NCBI RefSeq assembly: GCF_021245725.1
Contig: NZ_JAJGSX010000049.1
Coordinates: forward strand, 1-53,086
Direction: 5' to 3'
Source: Pseudonocardia sp. TRM90224
GTDB lineage: Bacteria > Actinomycetota > Actinomycetes > Mycobacteriales > Pseudonocardiaceae
DNA: 53,086 bases
Part shown: positions 14,876-23,651 of the stretch, one piece after another
Position numbering within the stretch: the stretch's first letter is position 1
Layout: each line of letters opens with the position of its first letter
Translations under genes and position numbers: made by a program
The notes under the pieces: model-generated
Database searches by the model: none
What the model was told of the DNA's origin: nothing
What the model saw: only the letters and a program-made list of their open reading frames with translations

Positions 14876-16030
14876 CTACCGGCCGGTGCGCATCGCCCCG
14901 GCTCCGACGGCGAGCAGCGCCGCCAGCGCGGTCACGACCATGAACGAGACGGTCAGGCTCGTGCTCTGCGCGATCAGCCCGATCAGCGACGGCGCCACCA
15001 GCCCGGACGTGTAGGTGATCGTGGCGACGCCGGCAATGGCCTGGCTCGGGTCGGGGCCCTTGTGGCCGGCCGCGGCGAAGGCGAGCGGGACGACGACCGC
15101 GATCCCCAGCCCGATCAGGCCGAACCCCGTGACGGCCACCGCAGGGTGTGGCGCGACGACCACGAGCAGGCCACCCACGGCGGCGATCAGCCCGCTCGCG
15201 CGCACCGAACGGACCGGGCCGAACCGGTCGACCGCGCGGTCGCCGAGCAACCGGGCGATCGTCATCGTCAGGGCAAAACCCGTGGTCGCGACGGCGGCGG
15301 TGCCCGCCGACGTCGAGAGGACGTCGCGCAGGTAGACCGCCGACCAGTCCAGGCTCGCACCCTCGGCGAACACCGCGCAGAACCCGACCGCGCCGACGAG
15401 CAGCGCCGACCGCGGCGGCAGCGCGAAGCGGGGCGGCGGCACGTCGTCGGCCTCCGGGTGCAGGTCGAGGACCTGGCGGCAGACGAGGAGTCCCGCGACC
15501 GTGAGCACAGCCGCGGCCGCGATGTGGTGGAGCATCACCGGCACGGCGAAGTGCGCCGCGACCGTGCCCGTCGCGGAGCCGGCGAGCGCGCCCGCGCTCC
15601 ACATCCCGTGCAGCCCGGACATGATCGAGCGGCCCATCCGCTTCTCGATCTCGACGCCCAGCGCGTTCATCACGACGTCGGCCAGCCCCGACGCCGCCCC
15701 GTACGCGAACAGCGCCGCGCAGAGCGCGAGCAGCGACGTCGCGAGCGATGGCAACACGAGCGACAGCGTCCAGAGCGCGAGCAGGCCGCTCAGCGCGGTG
15801 CGGGTGCCGAAGCGGTGGCTCACGCGCCCGGCCAGCGGCATCGCCAGCGCGGCACCGATCGCGGGGAACGCCAGCGCGAGCCCGAGCTGCCCGGCGCTCG
15901 CCCCGGTCTGGTCCTGCAACGACGGGATCCGGGTGGCGAAGGAACCGACGACGCTGCCGTGCACGAGGAACACGGCCGCCACCGCTACCCGGGCGCGCCG
16001 AACCGCCGCCGTGCTCGTCTCCCCCACCAC
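14876..16030 (-). CDS. MFS transporter (YbjJ/FucP-like)
   Basis: The protein is about 385 residues and 12 hydrophobic helices. It begins after VGETSTAAVRRARVAVAAVFLVHG, with an RIPSLQDQ loop after helix 1 and RFGTRTAL between helices 2 and 3. This pattern is common in YbjJ-like permeases. The start is uncertain: a GTG at 16030 is chosen because the extra residues from the GTG at 16087 look like leader sequence. Substrate unknown. It is the right-hand neighbour of the serine hydrolase on the same strand and is divergent from a ROK gene. Confidence 0.85.
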   Translation of the reverse strand: MVGETSTAAVRRARVAVAAVFLVHGSVVGSFATRIPSLQDQTGASAGQLGLALAFPAIGAALAMPLAGRVSHRFGTRTALSGLLALWTLSLVLPSLATSLLALCAALFAYGAASGLADVVMNALGVEIEKRMGRSIMSGLHGMWSAGALAGSATGTVAAHFAVPVMLHHIAAAAVLTVAGLLVCRQVLDLHPEADDVPPPRFALPPRSALLVGAVGFCAVFAEGASLDWSAVYLRDVLSTSAGTAAVATTGFALTMTIARLLGDRAVDRFGPVRSVRASGLIAAVGGLLVVVAPHPAVAVTGFGLIGLGIAVVVPLAFAAAGHKGPDPSQAIAGVATITYTSGLVAPSLIGLIAQSTSLTVSFMVVTALAALLAVGAGAMRTGR

Positions 16031-16188
16031 TGCACACAACCACAGGCCATCCGCAAGCCGACCGACCGGGTCGACGAGTGACCACACGGGTGCGCGTCGT
16101 GCCCGAACGCCAGCTCGACGAAACCGACCACTACGCTACCCACCCGAGTCCAAAGAGGAGAGCGCTCGATACCTGGAAGGGCGGCCGT

Positions 16189-17088
16189 TTGACTGCGCGA
16201 ATCGGCGTCGACATCGGCGGCACGAAGATGCTCCTGCTGGCCAGCGGGCCCGATGGCCAGCTGATCGGCGAGCGTCTGCTCAAGACCGGCCCGACCATCG
16301 CCCCGTCCCGGATCGAGCGCCACATCAATCAGTTCGCGGACGACTTGCCGACACCTGTCGACGCCATCGGCATCGCGGTTCCGGGCCTCGTGCACCGCGA
16401 CACCGGGCAGGTCGAGATGTCCGACGTGCTGCCACAGCTCAACGGTTGGCAGCCTCGAAGGCTGCTCGGCGAGGACGTCACGCAGGTGCTGGTCAACGAC
16501 ATCCGTGCCGCTCTGATCCACAGCAGTCGATCCCTGCGGTCGGACGCGACCGCCGCGATCATGCTGGCAGGTACGGCGATCGGAATGGCGGCGATGAGCG
16601 GCGGCCGCGTCGTGACCGGCGTCAACGGATGGGCGGGCGAGATCGGCAGCGTGCCCATGCCCACACCGAACGGCATCCGCCGGCTCGACCAGATCGCCGG
16701 TGGTTTCGCGATCGTCGCGGCGGCCGGCATGCCGGCCACGCAGGTGCACGCGGCTCTGGCTGCAGGAGACGTGCGCGTTACGGAGATCGTTCGCTCCGCA
16801 GGCGAAGCCTTCGGACTGGCGATCGCCACAGTCGTCAACCTCTTCAACCCGGAGGTCATCACACTGGCGGGCGGGACGTTGAAGTACGACAGATACCTCG
16901 ACGCGGCGCTCCTCGTCGCGGAGCAGACGTCGCTGCCGCCTTTGTGGCAGGCATGCTCAGTGCGGCGGGCCGAGGACGCGGACCACGTCGTCGCACTGGG
17001 GGCGCTCCTGCTGGCGGACCGGGCCAACGCGGGGTTGCACATCGAGAACGACGCTATTGCTGATTCTGCGGTAGCCGAACAGCAATAG
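16189..17088 (+). CDS. ROK family protein lacking the zinc motif
   Basis: The protein is about 299 residues with DIGGTK (phosphate-binding loop) at the start, a VNDIRAA motif holding the likely catalytic Asp, and LAGGTL near the end. The usual GEIGH is GEIGS, and the CxCGxxGC zinc motif is absent, so sugar-kinase activity is doubtful. No HTH is present. TTG at 16189 is chosen because GGAAGG lies 8 bp upstream and it begins just before the first strand. The last ~15 codons lie inside the 17042-17100 palindrome, so the original C-terminus may have been replaced. Confidence 0.75.
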   Translation: MTARIGVDIGGTKMLLLASGPDGQLIGERLLKTGPTIAPSRIERHINQFADDLPTPVDAIGIAVPGLVHRDTGQVEMSDVLPQLNGWQPRRLLGEDVTQVLVNDIRAALIHSSRSLRSDATAAIMLAGTAIGMAAMSGGRVVTGVNGWAGEIGSVPMPTPNGIRRLDQIAGGFAIVAAAGMPATQVHAALAAGDVRVTEIVRSAGEAFGLAIATVVNLFNPEVITLAGGTLKYDRYLDAALLVAEQTSLPPLWQACSVRRAEDADHVVALGALLLADRANAGLHIENDAIADSAVAEQQ

Positions 17089-17100
17089 CGTCGTTCTCGA
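17042..17100. repeat. 59-bp palindrome overlapping the ROK gene 3' end
   Basis: The 21-bp arms (17042-17062 and 17080-17100) are exact reverse complements around a 17-base loop. The AACGACG...CGTCGTT core resembles family A, with a different centre. The ROK stop codon lies inside the right arm. It lies between convergent genes and is probably a terminator. Confidence 0.85.
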
Positions 17101-17113
17101 CGGTGCTATCGCC

Positions 17114-17737
17114 TCAGGACTTGGCACCCACGCAGAGCACGGTGTAGTCCGTCTTGCCGTTGGACACCTCGACACCGGCGACCTCGGAGCTCTCGGTCCA
17201 GCCCATCGGGAACAGGCCAGTGGCACCCTCGACGCCGTCGCAGGAGCGGTCGACGGCGTCCTCCGCCACGGCGTCGACCCGCTTCAAGATCGTGTACGCC
17301 GCTGCCGGATCGGAGCACGGCCTCCGCTCCGCGCCGGTTTCGGTCAGGCACTCCCCCGCCGCGGCGGTGTTGAGCGAGGTGGCCGGGTCGACACCCTTCG
17401 GACCGAAGCAGGTGAGCTTGGCGTAGCGGCCGTCGACGGTGGACTGCTCGGCGCCGGCCACCGTGCGGCAGTCGCCGGCCCGCGGCAGCTGGGCGAGCAC
17501 GGTGAGCGTGGCCTGCGGATCGCCGCAGTCGCGCACCTCGTAGCTGGCGCTGCTCCCGGTGCCGACGATCGCGGCGCAGGCGCCGACCTCGGCGCCGCTG
17601 ATCCCGTTGGCCGTTGCGACAAAGCGGTAAATGACGAACCCGGCACCGATGACGATGATCGGTAGTGCACTGATCAGACGCTTCCGGTAGCGCGCCCAGA
17701 AGCCTTGCTGTGAAGACGGCGGACCGTCGACGCTCAT
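17114..17737 (-). CDS. LppU/SCO3897-like membrane-anchored protein
   Basis: The protein is 207 residues. A cytoplasmic basic N-terminus (RYRKR) is followed by one helix (residues ~22-42) and an extracytoplasmic Cys-rich domain. Two to three imperfect repeats carry a GxC...V..C spacing, consistent with disulphides. It resembles the actinobacterial LppU/SCO3897 family, whose function is unknown. There is no lipobox here; the helix looks like an uncleaved anchor. GGGGGGAAC precedes the ATG. A stable hairpin with a T-run lies 37 bases upstream. Confidence 0.7.
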   Translation of the reverse strand: MSVDGPPSSQQGFWARYRKRLISALPIIVIGAGFVIYRFVATANGISGAEVGACAAIVGTGSSASYEVRDCGDPQATLTVLAQLPRAGDCRTVAGAEQSTVDGRYAKLTCFGPKGVDPATSLNTAAAGECLTETGAERRPCSDPAAAYTILKRVDAVAEDAVDRSCDGVEGATGLFPMGWTESSEVAGVEVSNGKTDYTVLCVGAKS

Positions 17738-17773
17738 GTTCCCCCCAGGAAAATTTGCCGTAGGTACGAAAAC

Positions 17774-17800
17774 TGCCCGCAGGCACTTGACCTGCGGGCA
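17774..17800 (-). terminator. Intrinsic-terminator-like hairpin upstream of the LppU-like gene
   Basis: Arms TGCCCGCAGG and CCTGCGGGCA pair perfectly around a 7-base loop. On the minus strand they are followed by AGTTTTC. It lies between the divergent promoter region and the LppU-like start, so it could act as a 5'-leader attenuator or shield the gene from upstream leftward transcription. Confidence 0.6.
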
Positions 17801-17840
17801 CGTCTCGCCCGAGCAACATATCGACGCCTGCGCGCGCCCG

Positions 17841-17870
17841 TTACAGAGCGCTTGCCTGGAGAACTAGTCT
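17841..17870 (+). promoter_or_regulatory. Promoter of the DUF2855 gene, probably leaderless
   Basis: TTACAG (17841-17846) and TAGTCT (17865-17870) are separated by 18 bp. The GTG at 17875 or 17878 coincides with the expected transcription start, and there is no Shine-Dalgarno. Confidence 0.6.
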
Positions 17871-17874
17871 CGGC

Positions 17875-18951
17875 GTGGTGACCGACTTCCTGGTACGGCG
17901 CGACGACCTGCGGGTCTGGCGGACCGTCGAGAGCGACCCCGCACCCGCCCCCGCGGCCGGCGAGATCCAGCTACGGGTGGAGCGGTTCGGCCTCACCGCG
18001 AACAACATCACCTACGGCGCGTTCGGCGACCAGCTCGGCTACTGGCGGTTCTTCGCGGCCCCGGAGGGCTGGGGTCGGATCCCGATCTGGGGATTCGGCG
18101 CGGTCACGGCATCGGGTGTCGACGGAATCGCGGTCGGCGATCGGTTCTACGGCTACCTCCCGATGTCCAGCACGGTGACGATGCGGCCGCACGTCGACGC
18201 CGCCGGGTTCGTCGAGCAGTCGCCCGCCCGCGCCGACCTGGCGGTGTTCTACAACCGCTACCTGCGCGCTCTGCCGGAACTGGGCTTCGCGCCCGCGCAC
18301 GACGACGTGAACGCCATCATGCGGCCGCTGTTCATGACGGGATGGCTGCTCGCCGACCAGCTCGAAGAGGCCGGCTGGCACGGCGCAGGCGCGGTCGTGC
18401 TCGCCAGCGCGTCCAGCAAGACGGCGTTCTCGACGGCGTTCGAGCTGGCGGCGCGCAGCGAGCGACCCGCCGTCGTCGGCCTCACCTCTCCCGCCAACCT
18501 GGAGTTCACCCGGGGCCTCGGGTGCTACGACCAGGTGCTGACCTACGACGAGGTGTCGACGCTGCCGGTCGAGGATGGCGTCGTCTTCGTCGACATGGCC
18601 GGCTCGCCCGCGGTGCGCCAGGCCGTGCACGAGCACGCGGCCGATGCGTTGCTGGCGTCGATCGCGGTAGGGGCGACGCACTGGGAGAGCGGCGGGCTCG
18701 GCGGGGGCGAACTCCCCGGCCCGACCCCGGAGTTCTTCTTCGCCCCGACCCGCGGCGAGCAACGCGCCGCAGAGCTGGGGGCGGGCCGCTTCCAGCAGCA
18801 GGTCGGCGCGGCCTGGGCGGCCTTCGCAGACCGCCTCCCGCAGCTGCTGGAGATCGAGTCCGGCAGCGGAGCCGACGCGCTCGGTGGCGCGTACGACGCG
18901 TTCCTCAACGGCAACGCCGACCCGCGGAAGGGCCACGTCTTCACGCTCTGA
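17875..18951 (+). CDS. DUF2855 family protein
   Basis: The protein has 358 residues and matches the DUF2855 family, which looks like a divergent medium-chain dehydrogenase/reductase. ITYGAFGDQLGYWRFF and WGFGAVTASGVDGIAVGDRFYGYLP form the N-terminal part. GAGAVVLASASSKTAFSTAF resembles a Rossmann segment, but the standard GxGxxG is altered. No zinc ligands are evident. No biochemical role is established to my knowledge. It starts at GTG 17875 or 17878, probably leaderless. Confidence 0.85.
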   Translation: MVTDFLVRRDDLRVWRTVESDPAPAPAAGEIQLRVERFGLTANNITYGAFGDQLGYWRFFAAPEGWGRIPIWGFGAVTASGVDGIAVGDRFYGYLPMSSTVTMRPHVDAAGFVEQSPARADLAVFYNRYLRALPELGFAPAHDDVNAIMRPLFMTGWLLADQLEEAGWHGAGAVVLASASSKTAFSTAFELAARSERPAVVGLTSPANLEFTRGLGCYDQVLTYDEVSTLPVEDGVVFVDMAGSPAVRQAVHEHAADALLASIAVGATHWESGGLGGGELPGPTPEFFFAPTRGEQRAAELGAGRFQQQVGAAWAAFADRLPQLLEIESGSGADALGGAYDAFLNGNADPRKGHVFTL

Positions 18952-18960
18952 GCCACGAAC

Positions 18961-19024
18961 TTCCCCACCGTTTTGCCAACCTGCACACCCTGGAGGCCGT
19001 GCAGGTTGGCAAAACGGTGGGGAA
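18961..19024. repeat. Long perfect palindrome with 26-bp arms
   Basis: The 26-bp arms 18961-18986 and 18999-19024 are exact complements around a 12-base loop. It lies between the convergent DUF2855 and PaaK-like genes. The sequence is unrelated to family A. No T-run is present. A bidirectional terminator is likely. Confidence 0.88.
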
Positions 19025-19037
19025 CTTGGGCGGGTGT

Positions 19038-20486
19038 TCAGCCACCGCGGGTGTAGCGGTGCTTCACGCCGACCGGGAAGTACTCGGGGTCGCCGGCGGG
19101 GAGCAGGCGGACCTCCGGCAGCTGGCGCTCGGCGGGGACGTAGTGGGCGTACTCGCTGTTGAGCCGCACCAGCTGGTCGCGCACCGAGGCGGCGAGCACG
19201 GTGGCATCGCCCGTGCGGCCCGGGGCGAGCTCGACGGTCACCCGCAGCACCCGGTCGCGGTCGGCGTCCTCGACGGTCTCCAGCACGAACTTGCCGGTGA
19301 CCCACGAGCTCACCTCCGGCTGCTCCAGCCCGACGGTCACGTTCTCCGGGTACACGTTCGCCCCGAAGAACGACACCGTGAACAGCGAGCGGCCGAAGAC
19401 GAACACGAACGGCAGGTCCGGCCCGGCGTCCTCGGGATCGAAGCCGTTCGCCGCGCAGAAGTCGAGCATGGCGGCATGCGCGACGAGCCCGCCCTCGTCG
19501 GCGATGTGGTAGCGGACGAGCGGGATCCCGTTGTCGGCGGTGAAGAGCAGCGTGCCCTCGTGCGTCTCGAAGAAGCGGCTCGCCGGGTCGTACTGGGCGA
19601 GCGTGGGCAGGCGGGAGTCGCCGAACAGCTCGCGGGCGAGGTCCGGGCGACCGGCGAGGAACCGGCGGATCGACACCGACAGCGGTGTCTCGGTGGCGAG
19701 CACCCCGGCGTCGGCGGTGCCGTAGAGCGACGCGACGTCGCGCACGGGGTCGCGCATGCCGGTGCGTTCGGCCATCAGGTTCCGCCACTCCTCGCTGAAC
19801 ACCTCACCTGCTAGCACGAGCTTCACCGCGTAGGCCAGCCAGTCGATCCCGGCCGCGACGCCCGTGTCGACGACGTCCTTGACGAACGGCGGGTAGCCCA
19901 GCAACACCGTCTGGTCGAAGTGCGGCGCGAGCTCGGGGAGCACACGCAGGATCTCGGCCTTGTTGTTGCCAGGGGCCACCACGGTGATCGGGTAGCCCTT
20001 GATCGTCAGCTGTCGCAGGCAGGCGAGCGTGAACAGCCCGCCCACCCAGGTGCCGAGCGGGAAGCACACCACCGCGAGCGTGCTGCGCTCGTGCGCGGCG
20101 AACCCGTCGCGGAACACCTGCTCGAACCGCGGCGTGACCGCCAGCTCGTCGACGGGTGACCGCGGCCAGATCGTCGGGGTGCCGCTCGACCCGGACGACA
20201 CCGCGATCATGTCGTTGGCGTCGAGCCGGCCGTGCCTGCAGAGCAGCGGCAGCGGGTACCGGCTGTGGTAGGACGCCTTGTCGATGATCGGCAGCGCCCG
20301 GAAGTCGGCCATGGTGCGCACCGCGTCCGGGCTGATCCCGCGCTCGGCCAGCAGCGCGCGGTAGGCCGGCACCTCGGCGCTGACCTGGCGGAACAGGGCC
20401 AGCGGCCAGTTCTGCTCCACCGGGTCGGGCGCGCCGACGAACGTCTGGAGGGCTTCGACGTACCGGGCGGGGCGGTCAGCGTCCAC
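19038..20486 (-). CDS. PaaK-like (phenylacetate-CoA ligase/F390 synthetase family) adenylate-forming enzyme
   Basis: The protein is about 482 residues. The AMP-binding P-loop SSGSSGTPTIWPR lies near residue 110. GYPPFVKDVV, LAGEVFSEEW and SLYGTADAG follow the PaaK pattern, with a C-terminal subdomain including FGRSLFTVSFFGANVYPENV. It should activate a carboxylic acid as an acyl adenylate, probably to a CoA thioester. The GTG at 20486 overlaps the end of the NCS1 transporter gene by 11 bp, suggesting translational coupling. It is the last gene of the leftward catabolic string. Confidence 0.82.
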   Translation of the reverse strand: MDADRPARYVEALQTFVGAPDPVEQNWPLALFRQVSAEVPAYRALLAERGISPDAVRTMADFRALPIIDKASYHSRYPLPLLCRHGRLDANDMIAVSSGSSGTPTIWPRSPVDELAVTPRFEQVFRDGFAAHERSTLAVVCFPLGTWVGGLFTLACLRQLTIKGYPITVVAPGNNKAEILRVLPELAPHFDQTVLLGYPPFVKDVVDTGVAAGIDWLAYAVKLVLAGEVFSEEWRNLMAERTGMRDPVRDVASLYGTADAGVLATETPLSVSIRRFLAGRPDLARELFGDSRLPTLAQYDPASRFFETHEGTLLFTADNGIPLVRYHIADEGGLVAHAAMLDFCAANGFDPEDAGPDLPFVFVFGRSLFTVSFFGANVYPENVTVGLEQPEVSSWVTGKFVLETVEDADRDRVLRVTVELAPGRTGDATVLAASVRDQLVRLNSEYAHYVPAERQLPEVRLLPAGDPEYFPVGVKHRYTRGG

Positions 20487-21936
20487 GCGGATGATCGTCG
20501 GCGACGACCGGGGCCGGCGTCCAGTGGCTCCCCGCCCGTCGTGCCTGCTGTCGAGTGAGCAGGAAGTACAGCCCGCCGGCCACCAGCGAGCCGGACAGCC
20601 ACGACAGGTCGGTCCCGCCCATCGCGGTCGCGACGGGCCCTTGCATGGCCGGCACCAGCCCGAACTGCCAGCTCCACCCCGCAACGATGCCGGCACCGAG
20701 GCACAGCAGCGCGCCGACGTTCGTCGAGCCGTGGGGCGAGGCCGCCGCCGGCGCGTAGAGGGACGTGACGTCCAGCCGTCCACCGCGCACCACCCAGAAG
20801 TCGACGAGGACGATCGCGGCCCACGGGCTGATCCACACCAGGATCGAGACCATCCAGTGGTCGAACGCGAGCGCGAAGCTGTCGGCCTGGACGAACACGA
20901 CGAGCACGGCCGAGGCGACGAGGCCCGCGACGAGCGTCAGCTTCCACCGCGCCACGGTGATCCCGATCGACAGCGCCGCCAGTGAGCACGAGTACAGGTT
21001 CAGAATGTTCGTCGCGACCGGCCCGTGCATGATCAGCAGCAGCACCGGTATCGCCATCACACCGAACGTGCTGATCACCAGCGCCGACGGGTCGGCGCTC
21101 GCGCCACCGCTCGCCAGGCACGCGCCGAGCGCCGCGAGCCAGACGGTCGGCAGGTACATGCCCAGCGCCGACGCCCAGAAGACCGACCGCGGGCTCGCCG
21201 ACGGCCGCACGAAACGGCTGTAGTCGGCCGAGTACGGGATCCACGACACGCCCCAGCCGACCCCGATCGCCGTCAGCAGCTGGGTGATCGCGGTGACCTT
21301 GTCGACCTCCGCGTCGCTCCCCCGCGTCCAATCCACGTCGGTGCCGGCCAGCGCCAGTACCGTCATGACCGCCATCAGCGCCACCGTCACGGGCACCGTG
21401 TACTTCTCGAAGCTGCGGATCGCGTAGAACCCGTACAGCGCGAGCACCAGCTGCAGGATCATGATCACGGCGGCGACCAGGTACTTCGTGCCCAGGCCGA
21501 CGTCGAGGCCGAGCTGGCGGAGGATGCCGAGCACCAGGTCGAGCACCACCCAGGTGTTCACCCCGACCCACGCCATCGTCAGCACGCCTTGCACGACACC
21601 CGGCACGACCGCGCCGCGCCGCCCGAACGGCGCCCGGCCCAGCACCATCTGGTTGACGGCCGTGCGGTGGCCGATCACGTTGAACACACCGAAGACGGCG
21701 CAGCCGACGACGTTGCCGAGCGCGACGACCACGAGCGTCTCGACCAGCGAGAGGCCCAGCGTCACGCCGAGCGCGCCGAGCACCCAGTTGATCGGCGCGA
21801 TGTTCGCGCCCGCCCAGATCCAGAACTGCTCCATCGGCGTGGAGTCGCGCGCGCCGTCGGGGATGGGCTCGATCCCGTGGCGGTCGAACGGGACGGCATC
21901 GGGGGTCGAGGGCGGGGTGGTTGTGGGCGGGGACAT
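20476..21936 (-). CDS. NCS1 family nucleobase/hydantoin/cytosine transporter
   Basis: The protein is 486 residues with about 12 hydrophobic helices. The N-terminal GIEPIP and FWIWAGANIAPINWVLGALG are typical of NCS1 permeases, as are VGWGVSWIPYSADYSRF and the SPWAAIVLVDFWVVR loop. It should import a nucleobase, hydantoin, allantoin or similar compound with a cation. GGGAGG precedes the ATG. It sits between the PucR gene and the PaaK-like gene, with palindromes in the 137-bp gap to PucR. Confidence 0.9.
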   Translation of the reverse strand: MSPPTTTPPSTPDAVPFDRHGIEPIPDGARDSTPMEQFWIWAGANIAPINWVLGALGVTLGLSLVETLVVVALGNVVGCAVFGVFNVIGHRTAVNQMVLGRAPFGRRGAVVPGVVQGVLTMAWVGVNTWVVLDLVLGILRQLGLDVGLGTKYLVAAVIMILQLVLALYGFYAIRSFEKYTVPVTVALMAVMTVLALAGTDVDWTRGSDAEVDKVTAITQLLTAIGVGWGVSWIPYSADYSRFVRPSASPRSVFWASALGMYLPTVWLAALGACLASGGASADPSALVISTFGVMAIPVLLLIMHGPVATNILNLYSCSLAALSIGITVARWKLTLVAGLVASAVLVVFVQADSFALAFDHWMVSILVWISPWAAIVLVDFWVVRGGRLDVTSLYAPAAASPHGSTNVGALLCLGAGIVAGWSWQFGLVPAMQGPVATAMGGTDLSWLSGSLVAGGLYFLLTRQQARRAGSHWTPAPVVADDHPRGR

Positions 21937-22035
21937 CGGTGGCCTCCCTGATGGCTCGGCGAACGAGCGCCGTTGTGATGCACCGACCGAACCAGCCGCG
22001 GTGGGCCGCGAACACTGGCGGAACGTCCTGACCTG

Positions 22036-22073
22036 CACCGATGTCGGTGGAGGTTCACACACCGACCGTCGGT
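22036..22073. promoter_or_regulatory. Two ACCGA/TCGGT palindromes between PucR and the transporter
   Basis: CACCGATGTCGGTG (22036-22049) and ACCGACCGTCGGT (22061-22073) share half-sites ACCGA and TCGGT. They lie upstream of the transporter and directly after the PucR stop. They could be PucR operators for the transporter gene or a small terminator. Confidence 0.45.
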
Positions 22074-23642
22074 TCAGCTCATCCCGTCGGCTTCGAGCGC
22101 GAGGTAGAGGTCGACGAGGTCCTCGATCCGGCCGGGGTCGCGCCCGGTCAGCTCCGCGATCTTGTCGAGCCGGTTGCGCAGCGTGTTGACGTGCACGAAC
22201 AGCGCTGCGGCGGTGGCGGCGAGGTGCCCGTCGTGCTCGAAGAAGGTGCGCAACGTGCGTTCGAGCTTGCCGCCCCGGCTCTCGTCGTGGGCGCGCAGCG
22301 GCGTGATCACGCCGGCGGCGAACCCGCGCAGCTCGGCCGGGCTGTGCAGCCCGAGGATCAGCCGGTGGGTCCCCAGCTCCGCGAACCGCGCGATGTCCGG
22401 GGCCGTGGTGCGGCGCCGCAGCACGGCGCACGCGTCGCGGGCCTGCACCAGCGACTGTTGCAACGTCGTGGAGTCCGGCGCGGGCTCGCCCAGACCCAGC
22501 ACCGGGTGCACATCGGGCAGCCGCCGGCGCACGGCGTCCAGCACCCGCCGGCCCAGCTCGGGCAGGCCCTCCGGCGGCCCCCGCCACGGCAGCACCGCCA
22601 CCACGTCCTGGCTGCCCCCGACGACGACCGCGGGGATCCCGTCGGCCAGGAACGCGTCGGCCACGGCGTCCGCGGCCCCCGCCCAGCCCGGGTGGTCGGC
22701 GCGCCCGTCCTGCGCCCCGCGCACGCCCATCGCGAAGACGACGAGTGGGCCGGTCGGGTCGATCCCGAACGCCCGCAGCCTGCCTTCCAGCTCGTTCGCG
22801 CGCTGCATCCCGGAGAGGATCATGTCGATGACCTCGCCCGCGAAGCGCGACTCGATCGCCTGCACGGCCTGGCGCTTGGCCACCTCGACGCTCAGGAACC
22901 GCGCGCTCTGCTCCAAGGCGCTGCGCTCCCCCGCCTCCAGCTGCGCGATCGAGCGCAGGCAGAGCAGGCCGGCGTCGACGTCGCCGATCGCGCCGACCAG
23001 GTACAACGCGGCAAGCCGGCCGCCCAGGTCGATCTCCAACGGTGGCGGCCGCATCGCCAGGGCGGCCGCGACGCGGGCGCGCTCGTCGACGTCCAGCCCG
23101 GTGCCCGAGGTGGCGGCGAGCTGCCGGCCCATCCGGTCGACCACGACGAGCGGCAGGTCGTGCTCGGAGCGCAGCACGTCCAGCACGCCGGTGGCGCCGG
23201 CGCCGTGCGCGATCGCGTCGGCGAGCGCTTCGCCCCGGCGCAGCATCCCGACCAGCTCGTCCTGCCGCGACCGCGCAGTCAGCGCCGCGGCAGCCATGGA
23301 GATCGCGGTGAACGGCACCCGCGGCGAGATCTCCACGAGCGCCATCCCGGCGTCCTCGCAGGCCCGCACCAGCTCCGGTGGGGTCAACGGCATCTCCGGG
23401 CGCAGACCGAAGACGAGCCCGGACGCGCACGCGATCCGCTCGACGAACTCCGCCGGCGTCGCCTCGTCGAGCCACAGCCCGTTGGTAAGCACCAGCTCGC
23501 GGTCCCTGACGTACGGGGAGGGGTCGGGCAGCTCCGTGTTGTGCACCCACAGGACCGGCGCGTCCAGCGCCCCGCCCGCCCCTTCGGCGAGCACGCGCAG
23601 CTCCAGGCTCGCGTCCTCGACCAGAGCCCGGATCGTCAGCAC
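22074..23642 (-). CDS. PucR family transcriptional regulator
   Basis: The protein is 522 residues. An N-terminal PucR domain (about 1-120, containing WVHNTELPDPSPYVRDRELVLTNG) precedes a GGDEF-like/GAF-like middle, and the C-terminus has a PucR HTH (LAATAAALFVHVNTLRNRLDKIAELTG). PucR proteins activate purine or related nitrogen-compound catabolism. The GTG at 23642 follows TAGATT by six bases, suggesting a leaderless internal promoter overlapping the deacetylase stop. It lies within the leftward catabolic string and is the likely pathway-specific regulator. Confidence 0.92.
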   Translation of the reverse strand: MLTIRALVEDASLELRVLAEGAGGALDAPVLWVHNTELPDPSPYVRDRELVLTNGLWLDEATPAEFVERIACASGLVFGLRPEMPLTPPELVRACEDAGMALVEISPRVPFTAISMAAAALTARSRQDELVGMLRRGEALADAIAHGAGATGVLDVLRSEHDLPLVVVDRMGRQLAATSGTGLDVDERARVAAALAMRPPPLEIDLGGRLAALYLVGAIGDVDAGLLCLRSIAQLEAGERSALEQSARFLSVEVAKRQAVQAIESRFAGEVIDMILSGMQRANELEGRLRAFGIDPTGPLVVFAMGVRGAQDGRADHPGWAGAADAVADAFLADGIPAVVVGGSQDVVAVLPWRGPPEGLPELGRRVLDAVRRRLPDVHPVLGLGEPAPDSTTLQQSLVQARDACAVLRRRTTAPDIARFAELGTHRLILGLHSPAELRGFAAGVITPLRAHDESRGGKLERTLRTFFEHDGHLAATAAALFVHVNTLRNRLDKIAELTGRDPGRIEDLVDLYLALEADGMS

Positions 23643-23651
23643 TGAGCCAAT

